A stretch of DNA of 5,937 bases, from contig CABSQC010000073.1 of NCBI GenBank assembly GCA_902479835.1, positions 1 to 5,937 on the forward strand. The letters run 5' to 3'. A program made the translations under genes and the position numbers. Shown here in pieces: positions 1 to 5,937 of the stretch (position 1 is the stretch's first letter; every line of letters begins with the position of its first letter). Below the pieces are notes generated by a model. It had not been told where the DNA came from, did not search any database, and saw only the letters and a list, made by a program, of their open reading frames with translations. This stretch comes from an uncultured Streptococcus sp. GTDB taxonomy: Bacteria; Bacillota; Bacilli; Lactobacillales; Streptococcaceae.

Positions 1-149
1 GTGAGAAAAGTGCTAGAAACAATCTTGTTTCTAGCACTCGGGAGTTTTGGAACCTTAGGTCCAAAACTAAGTCATGGAACTTCTTTGAAGTTCGCTGACG
101 TCCGTACTCACCTAAGAAAAGTTTTTTAGAAGACTTTATCTTCAATCTG
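1..149. repeat. Hairpin-rich gene-free stretch, probable intergenic repeat
   Basis: No convincing gene is seen here. The sequence is a chain of inverted repeats. A 14-bp perfect stem lies at 9-22/25-38. A stem of 8 plus 3 bp at 43-50 and 52-54 pairs with 58-68, with A51 bulged and TTA as loop. A 7-bp perfect stem at 77-83/87-93 with loop TTT has an outer GTCA/TGAC pair at 71-74/96-99. TGGAACTTCT occurs at 75-84 and again at 156-165 in the next hairpin, so the modules look related. Such stacked hairpins between genes resemble the small dispersed repeats (BOX/RUP-like) common in streptococci, but I could not match this one to a named family. Plus frame 1 stays open from base 1 to TAG at 127-129 (42 codons); since it is covered by hairpins and has no visible ribosome binding site, I do not call it a gene. 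Confidence 0.5.
5..38 (-). terminator. Possible minus-strand intrinsic terminator
   Basis: A perfect 14-bp inverted repeat (9-22 with 25-38, loop TC) is followed on the minus strand by TTTTCTC. It could end transcripts from the HAD hydrolase gene that pass the hairpin at its stop codon. The two-base loop means the innermost pairs must open, and the T-run is short, so termination strength is uncertain. The structure may instead be only part of the repeat in this stretch. Confidence 0.4.
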
Positions 150-180
150 AAAGTTTGGAACTTCTGTTCCAAACTTTTTT
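150..180 (+). terminator. Strong rho-independent terminator, rightward
   Basis: A perfect 12-bp stem (150-161 with 166-177, loop TTCT) runs into a T-tract at 175-180 on the plus strand. It should stop rightward transcription entering from a gene left of the window, which would be convergent with the HAD hydrolase gene. On the minus strand the same stem starts right after the HAD stop codon but is followed only by TTTCAG, so termination in that direction would be weaker. The HAD stop codon (179-181) lies within the plus-strand T-tract. Confidence 0.8.
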
Positions 181-1579
181 AGTTGTCTTTTTTTGCTTCT
201 TTTTGTTTTGCATGTTTTTCGTAGGCCTTGAGCTGGCGATCGAGTTCTTTTTTGATGGCTGGTTCTGGGGCGTATTTTTCTTCCCAATCATCTGGCTTCA
301 GAATTTTGTGGGTTACTGGATCAAAGTGCGCCTTTCCATCTGGGAAAATCTTGCCCATATTGGCCCGGTGAACAATCTCAAAGACCTCTTCAGGATCAAC
401 TCCCATTAGTACAAAGCTACCATAAGTCAGATAGAGGGTATCAATTAAGGCATCAACCTGCCCTACCATGGAGATCTCAGCTGGATGCTTGCTCCGAACC
501 TTATCTGCAGCCTTATCCAAGGCTTCGTGAAGAGCTGCGACCGAGCGGTCAAATTCTTCCTCACTTGTGCTAGCTGCTCGGACAAATTCTACCAACTCCT
601 CTTGCTTGAACATGGTTCGATAAAGGGCGTCTTGAGGTTGCCAAACAACTGGTTTCTCCTGGGTTTCTCCATCCATCACACCATGGAAGGTTTTGACCTT
701 ATTGAAGTGATCATCCTTAGAAAGAAAGAGTTCTTTCTCTGAGAGAATACCAAAGTGTTGCAGGGCCTTTTGGATGCCATCCTTGCCATTACTAGTCGTG
801 GTATGCTTGGCAATTGCCTTGACACTGGTCGTCCCATTTCCCATCGCAATAGACAAGCCAACACCTGACAGCATCTCTAAGTCATTATCAGAATCTCCAA
901 AAGCCATCACCTCATCAATGTCAAAGCCAAATTCCTGACCAACGATGCGGATCCCTTCTAGTTTGGAAATGCCTGGGTTGAGGACGTCTGCTGCAAAAGG
1001 ACTAGACCGTGTGAATTTCAGATGTGGAAACTCTTTTTCAATTTTTGCAGTCTCTTCTGGACTCGATAAGATCAAAACTTGATAAATTGGTTCTTGCGCT
1101 AGTGCATAGAGGGTGTCCTGATCTTGTGGGACGACCTTGCTGACCACTTTGTTAAATCCTCGACTGACTGTACGGGCCATTTTGCGGGGCACAAAGCGAC
1201 TGGACCAGGTTGAAATAGGACTCATCCCAAAACTCATGATCCGAGAACCAAATACCCCATCCTTGGTACCGAGAGCAATTTCCTTACGGTGTTCTCGAGC
1301 ATAGTCAATTAGTTGGTGCAGACTCTTTTTATCGATTGGGCTGGTATACAACACGCGGTCCTTGGTCAAAATATACTGACCATTATAGGTCACAGCAAAA
1401 TCAAAGCCATAGCGTTCCATAAACGGTTTGACAAAGGCCGGTCCCCGCCCTGTCGCAAGACCTACATAGATTCCTTCTTCCTTTAAAGACTGAATGGCTT
1501 TTTCTGTTGATTTTAGGACCGCTCGACTATCATTGACCAAGGTTCCATCGATATCAAAAAAGACTGCTTTTATTTCCAT
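179..1579 (-). CDS. Cof-type HAD-IIB phosphatase fused to NTP-pyrophosphohydrolase (PRA-PH/MazG-like) domain
   Basis: This predicted cytoplasmic protein of 466 residues has two domains. Residues 1-275 are a Cof/HAD-IIB phosphatase. Motif I is DIDGT at 9-13 (nucleophile D9, acid/base D11), motif II is T43 in LATGR, motif III is K206, and motif IV is GDSDND at 228-233, binding Mg2+. All catalytic residues are present. Plain Cof proteins are about 270 residues, so the rest is an added domain. Residues about 290-435 resemble all-alpha NTP pyrophosphohydrolases: an acidic helix pair (EEEFD at 340-344, VDALID at 375-380), then GVDPEEVFEIVHRANMGKI and a PDGK...P...KILKPDDW tail. The C-terminus is Lys-rich. 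Family knowledge suggests hydrolysis of sugar phosphates, nucleotides or cofactor phosphates, but the substrate is unknown. The ATG at 1579 follows an extended -10 promoter by about 34 bases; only a weak purine-rich ribosome site (AAGAAAGAAA) is seen. It is divergent from ansA, with its start 62 bases away. Confidence 0.9.
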   Translation of the reverse strand: MEIKAVFFDIDGTLVNDSRAVLKSTEKAIQSLKEEGIYVGLATGRGPAFVKPFMERYGFDFAVTYNGQYILTKDRVLYTSPIDKKSLHQLIDYAREHRKEIALGTKDGVFGSRIMSFGMSPISTWSSRFVPRKMARTVSRGFNKVVSKVVPQDQDTLYALAQEPIYQVLILSSPEETAKIEKEFPHLKFTRSSPFAADVLNPGISKLEGIRIVGQEFGFDIDEVMAFGDSDNDLEMLSGVGLSIAMGNGTTSVKAIAKHTTTSNGKDGIQKALQHFGILSEKELFLSKDDHFNKVKTFHGVMDGETQEKPVVWQPQDALYRTMFKQEELVEFVRAASTSEEEFDRSVAALHEALDKAADKVRSKHPAEISMVGQVDALIDTLYLTYGSFVLMGVDPEEVFEIVHRANMGKIFPDGKAHFDPVTHKILKPDDWEEKYAPEPAIKKELDRQLKAYEKHAKQKEAKKDN

Positions 1580-1599
1580 GTCTACTGTTTCTTTCTTTT

Positions 1600-1610
1600 T
1601 ATGATAAAAT
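1600..1610 (+). promoter_or_regulatory. Extended -10 promoter for ansA
   Basis: TATGATAAAAT fits the streptococcal extended -10 pattern TNTGNTATAAT with one change (TAAAAT for TATAAT). No good -35 hexamer lies 16-18 bases upstream, as is common when the TG extension is present. The inferred start of transcription is near 1617, giving a leader of about 25 bases before the ansA ATG, with AAGGAG at 1630-1635 as ribosome binding site. Confidence 0.7.
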
Positions 1611-1612
1611 AA

Positions 1613-1623
1613 ATTATATCACA
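1613..1623 (-). promoter_or_regulatory. Extended -10 promoter for the HAD hydrolase gene
   Basis: Read on the minus strand this is TGTGATATAAT, a full match to the extended -10 consensus TNTGNTATAAT. A -35 match is poor. Transcription would begin near 1606, leaving a leader of about 26 bases. The element lies two bases from the oppositely oriented ansA -10. Confidence 0.75.
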
Positions 1624-1641
1624 TATTCCAAGGAGCTTCAC

Positions 1642-2604
1642 ATGTTTAAGAAAATTTTAGCACTACATACCGGAGGGACCATTTCGATGGCGGCAGATGA
1701 CTCTGGGGCAGTGATTACCAATGAAGTCAATCCCATGACCCAAGTTACTTCACCAATTGAAGGGATTGCAGTCACCTCAGAGGACTTCTTCAACCTTCCC
1801 AGCCCTCAAATGACACCCCGTCACATGTTAGCTCTATATCAAAAAATCAAAGAGGAAGCTCACAACTACGACGGCATCGTTATTACCCACGGGACAGATA
1901 CGCTGGAAGAAACGGCTTATTTCTTGGATACCATGGAGTTACCAGAGATCGCTGTGGTCATTACAGGAGCTATGCGAAGCTCCAATGAGCTAGGAAGCGA
2001 TGGCGTCTATAATTTTCTGACAGCCCTTCGAGTAGCTGCCGATCCAAAAGCACGTGATAAAGGGGTCTTAGTCGTCATGAATGATGAAATTCATGCGGCT
2101 AAGTACGTCACCAAAACCCACACCACCAATGTCAGTACCTTCCAGACACCAACCCACGGCCCACTAGGTTTGGTCATGAAAAAGGAAATCCTCTTCTTTA
2201 AAACTGCTGAGCCAAGGGTGCGCTTTGATCTCGATACCATCGATGGGTTCGTTCCGATCATCACTACCTATGCAGGGATGAAAACCGATCTGCTGGACAT
2301 GCTGGATCTTTCAAAGCTTGATGGCCTCATTATCGAAGCCTTTGGAGCAGGAAACATCCCTAAAGAAACGGCACATAAACTCCAAGAGTTTATAGATGCA
2401 GGCCTTCCAATCGCTTTAGTATCCCGTTGCTTCAATGGGATCGCTGAACCCGTCTACGCATATGAAGGAGGAGGCGTCCAACTCCATCAAGCAGGTGTCT
2501 TTTTCATCAAAGAATTAAATGCCCCCAAAGCGCGCATCAAACTCCTCATCGCCCTCAATGCCGGCCTAAAAGGACAAGAACTCAAAGACTATATCGAAGG
2601 GTAA
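1642..2604 (+). CDS. ansA: L-asparaginase, type I (cytoplasmic)
   Basis: This enzyme hydrolyses L-asparagine to L-aspartate and ammonia. The 320-residue protein has the family signatures. HTGGTIS at 9-15 carries the nucleophile T13. HGTDTLEET at 83-91 carries the T85-D86 pair, and VTKTHT at 156-161 supplies K158 of the second triad. S54 in NLPSPQ matches the substrate-binding serine, and AFGAGNIP at 233-240 is the typical C-domain loop. No signal peptide is present, so it is cytoplasmic like E. coli AnsA rather than the periplasmic AnsB. The ATG at 1642 is supported by AAGGAG at 1630-1635 with a 6-base spacer. It appears monocistronic: it has its own promoter shared head to head with the HAD gene, then a repeat region and a strong terminator. 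No frameshift or missing catalytic residue is seen. Some relatives also act on glutamine or form the GatD-type amidotransferase subunit, but the context does not suggest either. Confidence 0.95.
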   Translation: MFKKILALHTGGTISMAADDSGAVITNEVNPMTQVTSPIEGIAVTSEDFFNLPSPQMTPRHMLALYQKIKEEAHNYDGIVITHGTDTLEETAYFLDTMELPEIAVVITGAMRSSNELGSDGVYNFLTALRVAADPKARDKGVLVVMNDEIHAAKYVTKTHTTNVSTFQTPTHGPLGLVMKKEILFFKTAEPRVRFDLDTIDGFVPIITTYAGMKTDLLDMLDLSKLDGLIIEAFGAGNIPKETAHKLQEFIDAGLPIALVSRCFNGIAEPVYAYEGGGVQLHQAGVFFIKELNAPKARIKLLIALNAGLKGQELKDYIEG

Positions 2605-2607
2605 ACT

Positions 2608-2630
2608 AAGATACAAAGCCCGTAAAATGC
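2608..2630 (+). repeat. 23-bp direct repeat, copy 1
   Basis: An exact 23-bp sequence (AAGATACAAAGCCCG... ending AAAATGC) starts three bases after the ansA stop codon and recurs identically at 2801-2823, 193 bp further on. The bases beyond both ends differ between copies, so the repeat boundaries are sharp. Confidence 0.9.
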
Positions 2631-2705
2631 AAAGTGAAAATAGGAAATTGTCGCCGAGAGCGAAGCTCACAAGAGAATTTATCTTTTTCACACAGCATTT
2701 AGGGC
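2618..2705. repeat. Imperfect fold-back (inverted repeat) element
   Basis: The outer arms are GCCCGTAAAATGC (2618-2630) and GCATTTAGGGC (2695-2705). Inside them GTGAAAA pairs with TTTTTCAC, AAATT with AATTT, and GAGC-GAA-GCTC (58-61/65-68 past 2600) caps the structure. The whole 88-base stretch could fold into one long, bulged stem. It lacks a following T-run, so it does not look like a terminator. It resembles a small non-autonomous intergenic repeat; the family was not recognised, and there is no reading frame worth calling. Confidence 0.55.
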
Positions 2706-2714
2706 GTGTTCAAT

Positions 2715-2753
2715 TCGTGTAACGGCAAGCACTATGGTGCCTTGCCTACACGA
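2715..2753. repeat. Hairpin with bulges in the repeat region
   Basis: TCGTGTA (2715-2721) pairs with TACACGA (2747-2753). After an unpaired AC, GGCAAG+CAC pairs with GTG+CTTGCC with one bulged C at 2740 and loop TATG. No T-tract follows on either strand. It lies between the two 23-bp direct repeats and is probably part of the same element. Confidence 0.55.
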
Positions 2754-2800
2754 CTCACTAACTCCTCAGGCGGATGGTATTCGTCCTGTCGCAGTTCAAC

Positions 2801-2823
2801 AAGATACAAAGCCCGTAAAATGC
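2801..2823 (+). repeat. 23-bp direct repeat, copy 2
   Basis: This is an exact second copy of 2608-2630, ending seven bases before the ansA/recG terminator stem. Its GCCCGTAAAATGC part could also pair with GCATTTAGGGC at 2695-2705, giving an alternative fold to the one formed with copy 1. Confidence 0.9.
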
Positions 2824-2829
2824 CATCTT

Positions 2830-2877
2830 AAAGGGAGTGGAGTGGAATCCAAAGAATTTCCACTCCACTCCCTTTTT
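2830..2877. terminator. Bidirectional terminator between convergent ansA and recG
   Basis: A perfect 18-bp stem (2830-2847 with 2858-2875) encloses a 10-base loop. On the plus strand it ends in TTTTTATA, a good terminator for ansA. On the minus strand it starts five bases after the recG stop region and ends in CCCTTTAAGAT, so it should also stop recG transcripts, probably less sharply. The stem contains GGAGTGGAGTGG, a short internal tandem of GGAGT. Confidence 0.9.
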
Positions 2878-2882
2878 ATACT

Positions 2883-4898
2883 CTAATCTAAATGCTCTTT
2901 CTTTTCTAAATAAAGCGAGAGCAAATGCCAATCTGGGTGTTCGCGCCAATTTGGTGTAGCTACGATCTGGCTAGCAACTTTCCTTGCTTCTTCCAGAATG
3001 GGATAATCTTCTACCAAATCCGCGACTTGAAATTCTGGGATCCCAGATTGACGGGTTCCAAAGATTTCCCCTGAACCTCTCATTTTCAAATCTTCTTCTG
3101 CTAGCACAAACCCATTGGTTGTCTCTGTCATGATTTTCATGCGCTGCTTGCCACTATCTGTCTTAGGATTGGCTACTAGAATAGCATAGGATTGCTTGTT
3201 TCCCCGACCAACCCGGCCTCGTAGCTGGTGAAGCTGGCTAAGACCAAACCGATCTGCATCCATAATGACCATAACGGTTGCATTGGGTACGTTGACTCCT
3301 ACTTCAATAACGGTCGTAGACACCAAAACATCGACTTGGTGCTCTTTAAAGGCCTGCATGATGGCATCTTTTTCTTCACTTTTCATCTTCCCGTGAAGAA
3401 GAGAAACGCGTGCTCGCTGCCCAAAGAAGGCCTCTAGCTCTTCTTGAAGGGCAAGGGCGTTTTTCAAATCTAGCGCCTCTGACTCCTCGATCAATGGAGA
3501 AATAAAGTAGGCCTGAGAACCCTTGCCAAGTTCTTTCACTAACCAGTCGAGGACCACTTCTAACTGCTCATGCTTGACCCAACGTGTGATGATTTCCTTG
3601 CGTCCCGCAGGCATCTGGTCAATGATGGACACATCCATATCTCCAAAGGCTGTAATAGCCAAGGTCCGGGGAATAGGGGTAGCCGTCATCATCAGGACGT
3701 CTGGATTTTGTCCTTTTTCTCGAAGGATACGGCGCTGGGAAACCCCAAAACGGTGCTGTTCATCAATAATGACCAAGCCTAGATCTTGGTAGTGAACTCC
3801 CTCTTGAATCAAGGCATGTGTCCCCACAATCAGTTGAGCTGTTCCTGAGGCGATCTCTTCTAAGACTTCTCGTTTCTCAGCCACTTTTAATCCTCCTGTT
3901 AAAAGAGCAATTGGCAAATCCGGAAAAAGATTTTGCAAGCTTTCCTTGTGCTGCTCTGCCAAAATCTCCGTTGGAACCATCAAGGCAGCTTGCTTCCCAG
4001 CGCTTAAGGATGCATACATAGCAAGACCTGCCACGACTGTCTTCCCGCTTCCCACATCCCCTTGTAAGAGGCGGTTCATATGATAAGGTGAGGCCATATC
4101 TGTCAAGATTTCATTCAAGCTGTTTTCTTGAGCTTGCGTTAGCTCAAAAGGAAGCTGTTTTTTTCGTTCTGCTAATTTTTCTGGATCCCAGGCCAAGGAA
4201 ATCCCTTGGCTGGCATCGTGGTTTTCTTCTTTTAGCACTTGGAGTTGCAGCTGGAAAAAGAGGAGCTCTTCAAATTTTACCCGGCGAAGAGCTTGCTTGT
4301 ACTCTGCTAGATCCTTAGGAAAATGCATAGCTTGCACTGCTTGGGAACGAGACATGAGTTGATAACGCTCTCGTAAGATGTGGGGTAGATTCTCTTCTAA
4401 AAGCTGGTCCAAGCCCTGATCGAACGCTATTTTGATCAATTTCACCAGGCTGTTTTGGCTGACTCCTTGCATCACTCGATAAACTGGCTGCAAATCATCT
4501 TCCACTTGAGCCAGGAGTTTCATCCCTGTCAAACTCCCCTTGGCCTTGTCCCATTTCCCAAAAATCGCCACTGTCTGCTGGACCTCGATTTTGTCTGCTA
4601 GATAGGGTTGGTTAAAAAAATTAACCGCAATCACTTGGTCTCCCTGTTTGATCGAAAAACGCAAGCGATTTCGTTTGTAGCCATAATATTGGACATTGGC
4701 TGGCGTTGCTACCACCCCAGAGATGACGGCTTTTTCACCATCTTCCAACTCTAAAACATTGCGCGTTTTGAAGTCTTCATAACGAAAGGGGAAATACAAG
4801 AGCAGATCTTCTAAGGTTTCAATCCCTAACTTTTTAAATTTTTCTGCCGATTTTGGACCGACACCAGGCAGTACGGATAAGGGTTGGTGTAGATTCAT
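2883..4898 (-). CDS. recG: ATP-dependent DNA helicase RecG
   Basis: RecG is a double-stranded DNA translocase that regresses stalled forks and branch-migrates Holliday junctions and R- or D-loops. The 671-residue length is normal for the family. Residues 1-40 hold a helix-hairpin-helix-like start (LPGVGPKSAEKFKKLGI). The OB-fold wedge domain spans about 55-135. The helicase core has Walker A GDVGSGKT at 280-287, the DEQH box at 379-382, TATPIPRT at 405-412, the second RecA-like lobe with STTVIEVGVNVPNA at 527-540, and motif VI QLRGRVGRG at 558-566. The C-terminal TRG region follows, with RGSGEIFGTRQSG at 607-619. All motifs are intact. The ATG at 4898 is set by AAGGAGG just upstream. It lies 60 bases downstream of alr on the same strand, with an intrinsic terminator between them, so it may be expressed by read-through from alr or from a weak local promoter. 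It converges on ansA. Confidence 0.97.
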   Translation of the reverse strand: MNLHQPLSVLPGVGPKSAEKFKKLGIETLEDLLLYFPFRYEDFKTRNVLELEDGEKAVISGVVATPANVQYYGYKRNRLRFSIKQGDQVIAVNFFNQPYLADKIEVQQTVAIFGKWDKAKGSLTGMKLLAQVEDDLQPVYRVMQGVSQNSLVKLIKIAFDQGLDQLLEENLPHILRERYQLMSRSQAVQAMHFPKDLAEYKQALRRVKFEELLFFQLQLQVLKEENHDASQGISLAWDPEKLAERKKQLPFELTQAQENSLNEILTDMASPYHMNRLLQGDVGSGKTVVAGLAMYASLSAGKQAALMVPTEILAEQHKESLQNLFPDLPIALLTGGLKVAEKREVLEEIASGTAQLIVGTHALIQEGVHYQDLGLVIIDEQHRFGVSQRRILREKGQNPDVLMMTATPIPRTLAITAFGDMDVSIIDQMPAGRKEIITRWVKHEQLEVVLDWLVKELGKGSQAYFISPLIEESEALDLKNALALQEELEAFFGQRARVSLLHGKMKSEEKDAIMQAFKEHQVDVLVSTTVIEVGVNVPNATVMVIMDADRFGLSQLHQLRGRVGRGNKQSYAILVANPKTDSGKQRMKIMTETTNGFVLAEEDLKMRGSGEIFGTRQSGIPEFQVADLVEDYPILEEARKVASQIVATPNWREHPDWHLLSLYLEKKEHLD

Positions 4899-4902
4899 TT
4901 CT

Positions 4903-4908
4903 CCTCCT
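4903..4908 (-). promoter_or_regulatory. Strong ribosome binding site of recG
   Basis: The minus strand reads AAAGGAGGAGAA before the ATG; AGGAGG is a full anti-SD match with a short 4-base spacer. It lies directly after the T-tract of the preceding terminator and fixes the recG start at 4898. Confidence 0.8.
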
Positions 4909-4917
4909 TTCTTTTAT

Positions 4918-4954
4918 AAAAAAGCAGGTCCATCCGGGAAAATCCCACCTGCTT
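4918..4954 (-). terminator. Intrinsic terminator between alr and recG
   Basis: On the minus strand AAGCAGGT (4954-4947) pairs with ACCTGCTT (4929-4922), and an inner GGGA-TTT-TCCC hairpin leaves six bases bulged on the 3' side. The stem runs straight into TTTTTTATAAAAG. It starts four bases after the alr stop codon. This should end much of the alr transcript before recG. The plus strand has a poorer T-run (CTTCTTCTTATTC). Confidence 0.75.
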
Positions 4955-4958
4955 CTTC

Positions 4959-5937
4959 TTATTCTTCACTTGTATAGTCACGAGGAATCCGATCACTCAA
5001 GAGACAGACCACTTCATAATTAATGGTCCCACGGTAATCTGCAACCTCTGTTGCCGTGATTTCTTTCTCGCCCTCTCGTCCAATCAGGGTAACCTTGGTC
5101 CCCAGAGGCAATTCTTCAGGAAGGCGAACCGTTATCTGGTCCATCGAAACGCGACCAACAATGGGACAATAGTCCCCCTTAATCAGAACATGAAAGTTTT
5201 GCATTTCCCGGATCCAACCATCCGCATAGCCGATAGGAATCGTCCCGATCCATTGGGGTTCTTCCGTCGTATAGGTTGCTCCGTAGCCAATATCTTGACC
5301 AGCTTCTAACTGTTTCACATGAACTAACTCACTCACCAAACTCAAGGCTGGCTTGATTTCATAAGGCAAGGCTAGCACAGAACCGCTGGGATTCAAGCCA
5401 TACATGACATCTCCCAAGCGCACAGCTGTGAAAATCGTATCCGCATGCCACAAAGAGGTGGCAGAATTACTCGCATGGACAATAGGAGGAAGGGTTTCAA
5501 GAGCAGCCAATACTTCTTTGAAAAACTGGTATTGCGCTTGAAATTTTCGATCATCTGCCTCATCTGCTGTCGCAAAATGAGTAAAGATCCCTTCAATTTC
5601 AGCTCCAGCTGCTAAGAGAAGGCGTTCAGCTTCTTTGATCTCTTCGATCCTTCGGAATCCAATCCGCCCCATTCCTGAATCCACCTTGATATGGACCTTC
5701 AATCCTGAAAGATCTGCTTCTTGTCCAAGCAATTGATCCAACCAAGCAAGACTCGCCACCGTTAAGCGGATGTCATGCTCTTTGGCTAGATTCACTGTTT
5801 CACTTGGCACAACTCCCAAAATCAAAATAGGGTGTTGCAAGCCTTCTTCACGGATTTCGAGGGCTTCATCCATATTGGAAACACAAAAACCATCTACCTG
5901 AGGCGCTAATTTTTTGGTTACTGCAACGACCCCATGA
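4959..5937 (-). CDS. alr: Alanine racemase, 5' end cut by the window
   Basis: This PLP enzyme interconverts L- and D-alanine and supplies D-Ala for peptidoglycan and teichoic acid D-alanylation. The frame is open to the right edge; 325 residues plus the stop are visible, beginning [13 protein letters not shown]. That H fits the end of the family motif VKANAYGHG, so the PLP-binding lysine and about 40 N-terminal residues lie outside. Counting visible residues, [10 protein letters not shown] is at 85-94, the HASNSAT phosphate-binding stretch at 154-160, MYGLNPSG at 178-185, the catalytic-base tyrosine of IGYGATY at 218, IGYADG at 235-240, and GRVSMDQ at 261-267 with Met265 in the active-site mouth. 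The C-terminal domain is complete and ends DYTSEE. An internal ATG at 5873 could be mistaken for the start but would delete part of the barrel. It is upstream of recG in the same direction. In streptococci acpS commonly precedes it; that is not visible here. Confidence 0.96.
   Translation of the reverse strand, partial: HGVVAVTKKLAPQVDGFCVSNMDEALEIREEGLQHPILILGVVPSETVNLAKEHDIRLTVASLAWLDQLLGQEADLSGLKVHIKVDSGMGRIGFRRIEEIKEAERLLLAAGAEIEGIFTHFATADEADDRKFQAQYQFFKEVLAALETLPPIVHASNSATSLWHADTIFTAVRLGDVMYGLNPSGSVLALPYEIKPALSLVSELVHVKQLEAGQDIGYGATYTTEEPQWIGTIPIGYADGWIREMQNFHVLIKGDYCPIVGRVSMDQITVRLPEELPLGTKVTLIGREGEKEITATEVADYRGTINYEVVCLLSDRIPRDYTSEE

Noticed and set aside
1..129. A 42-codon plus-strand frame starting with GTG at base 1
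   Set aside because: No ribosome binding site can be seen, it coincides with three hairpins, and its true 5' end may lie outside the window; it fits an intergenic repeat better than a gene.
1602..1623. Possible GlnR-type nitrogen operator (TGTNA-N7-TNACA) at the ansA promoter
   Set aside because: TCACA at 1619-1623 matches one half-site, but the position seven bases upstream reads AAATA instead of TGTNA. The symmetry is better explained by the two -10 elements.
2608..2823. CRISPR-like spacing of the 23-bp repeats
   Set aside because: Only two copies, 193 bp apart, with structured DNA between them; this is neither the repeat length nor the spacing of an array.
2758..2949. A 63-codon minus-strand frame across the ansA/recG gap
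   Set aside because: It runs through the terminator stem and into the 3' end of recG in another frame, has no ribosome site, and resembles no family.
3523..3792. Open frames on the plus strand inside recG (also 3228-3437, 3818-4021 and 4088-4318)
   Set aside because: They lie opposite conserved helicase motifs of an intact recG and have no recognisable products, so they are antisense shadows.
1..5937. A new defence, toxin-antitoxin or mobile-element system
   Set aside because: All long frames are recognisable housekeeping enzymes, and no transposase, integrase, nuclease pair or toxin-like small gene is present.

Overview
The window looks like ordinary chromosomal DNA from a Streptococcus, probably an oral viridans (mitis/sanguinis-like) species; the exact species cannot be resolved by eye. 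The basis is low-to-moderate GC, strong AGGAGG-type ribosome binding sites, TNTGNTATAAT extended -10 promoters, and protein sequences that read as streptococcal housekeeping enzymes. The order alr-recG facing ansA, with ansA divergent from a Cof-type HAD hydrolase, fits my recollection of streptococcal chromosomes.

Layout from left to right. Bases 1-178 hold no convincing gene. They contain a run of short hairpins, ending in a strong rho-independent terminator for rightward transcription that overlaps the stop codon of the next gene. Bases 179-1579 (minus) encode a 466-residue two-domain protein: a Cof-type HAD phosphatase followed by an all-alpha NTP-pyrophosphohydrolase/PRA-PH-like domain. 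Bases 1580-1641 are a compact divergent promoter region in which two extended -10 elements lie head to head, two bases apart, inside a near-perfect palindrome. Bases 1642-2604 (plus) encode a cytoplasmic type I L-asparaginase. Bases 2605-2829 are a non-coding repeat region: a 23-bp direct repeat flanks a fold-back segment and a second hairpin. A perfect 18-bp-stem terminator follows at 2830-2877 and separates the convergent ansA and recG genes. Bases 2883-4898 (minus) encode the full RecG helicase. Just upstream of it, a minus-strand terminator lies between the end of alr and the recG ribosome binding site. Bases 4959-5937 (minus) encode alanine racemase, lacking its first ~40 residues, which lie beyond the right edge.

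The enzymes serve separate housekeeping tasks. Alr makes D-alanine for peptidoglycan and teichoic acids. RecG remodels stalled forks and Holliday junctions. AnsA converts asparagine to aspartate and ammonia. The HAD/NTP-PPase protein probably cleans up phosphorylated metabolites or nucleotides. I see no mobile-element gene, CRISPR array, RNA gene, defence system or other clearly novel system. The points worth a second look are the shared divergent promoter, the hairpin and repeat elements in the two gene-free stretches, the two-domain hydrolase, and the terminator placed directly in front of recG.
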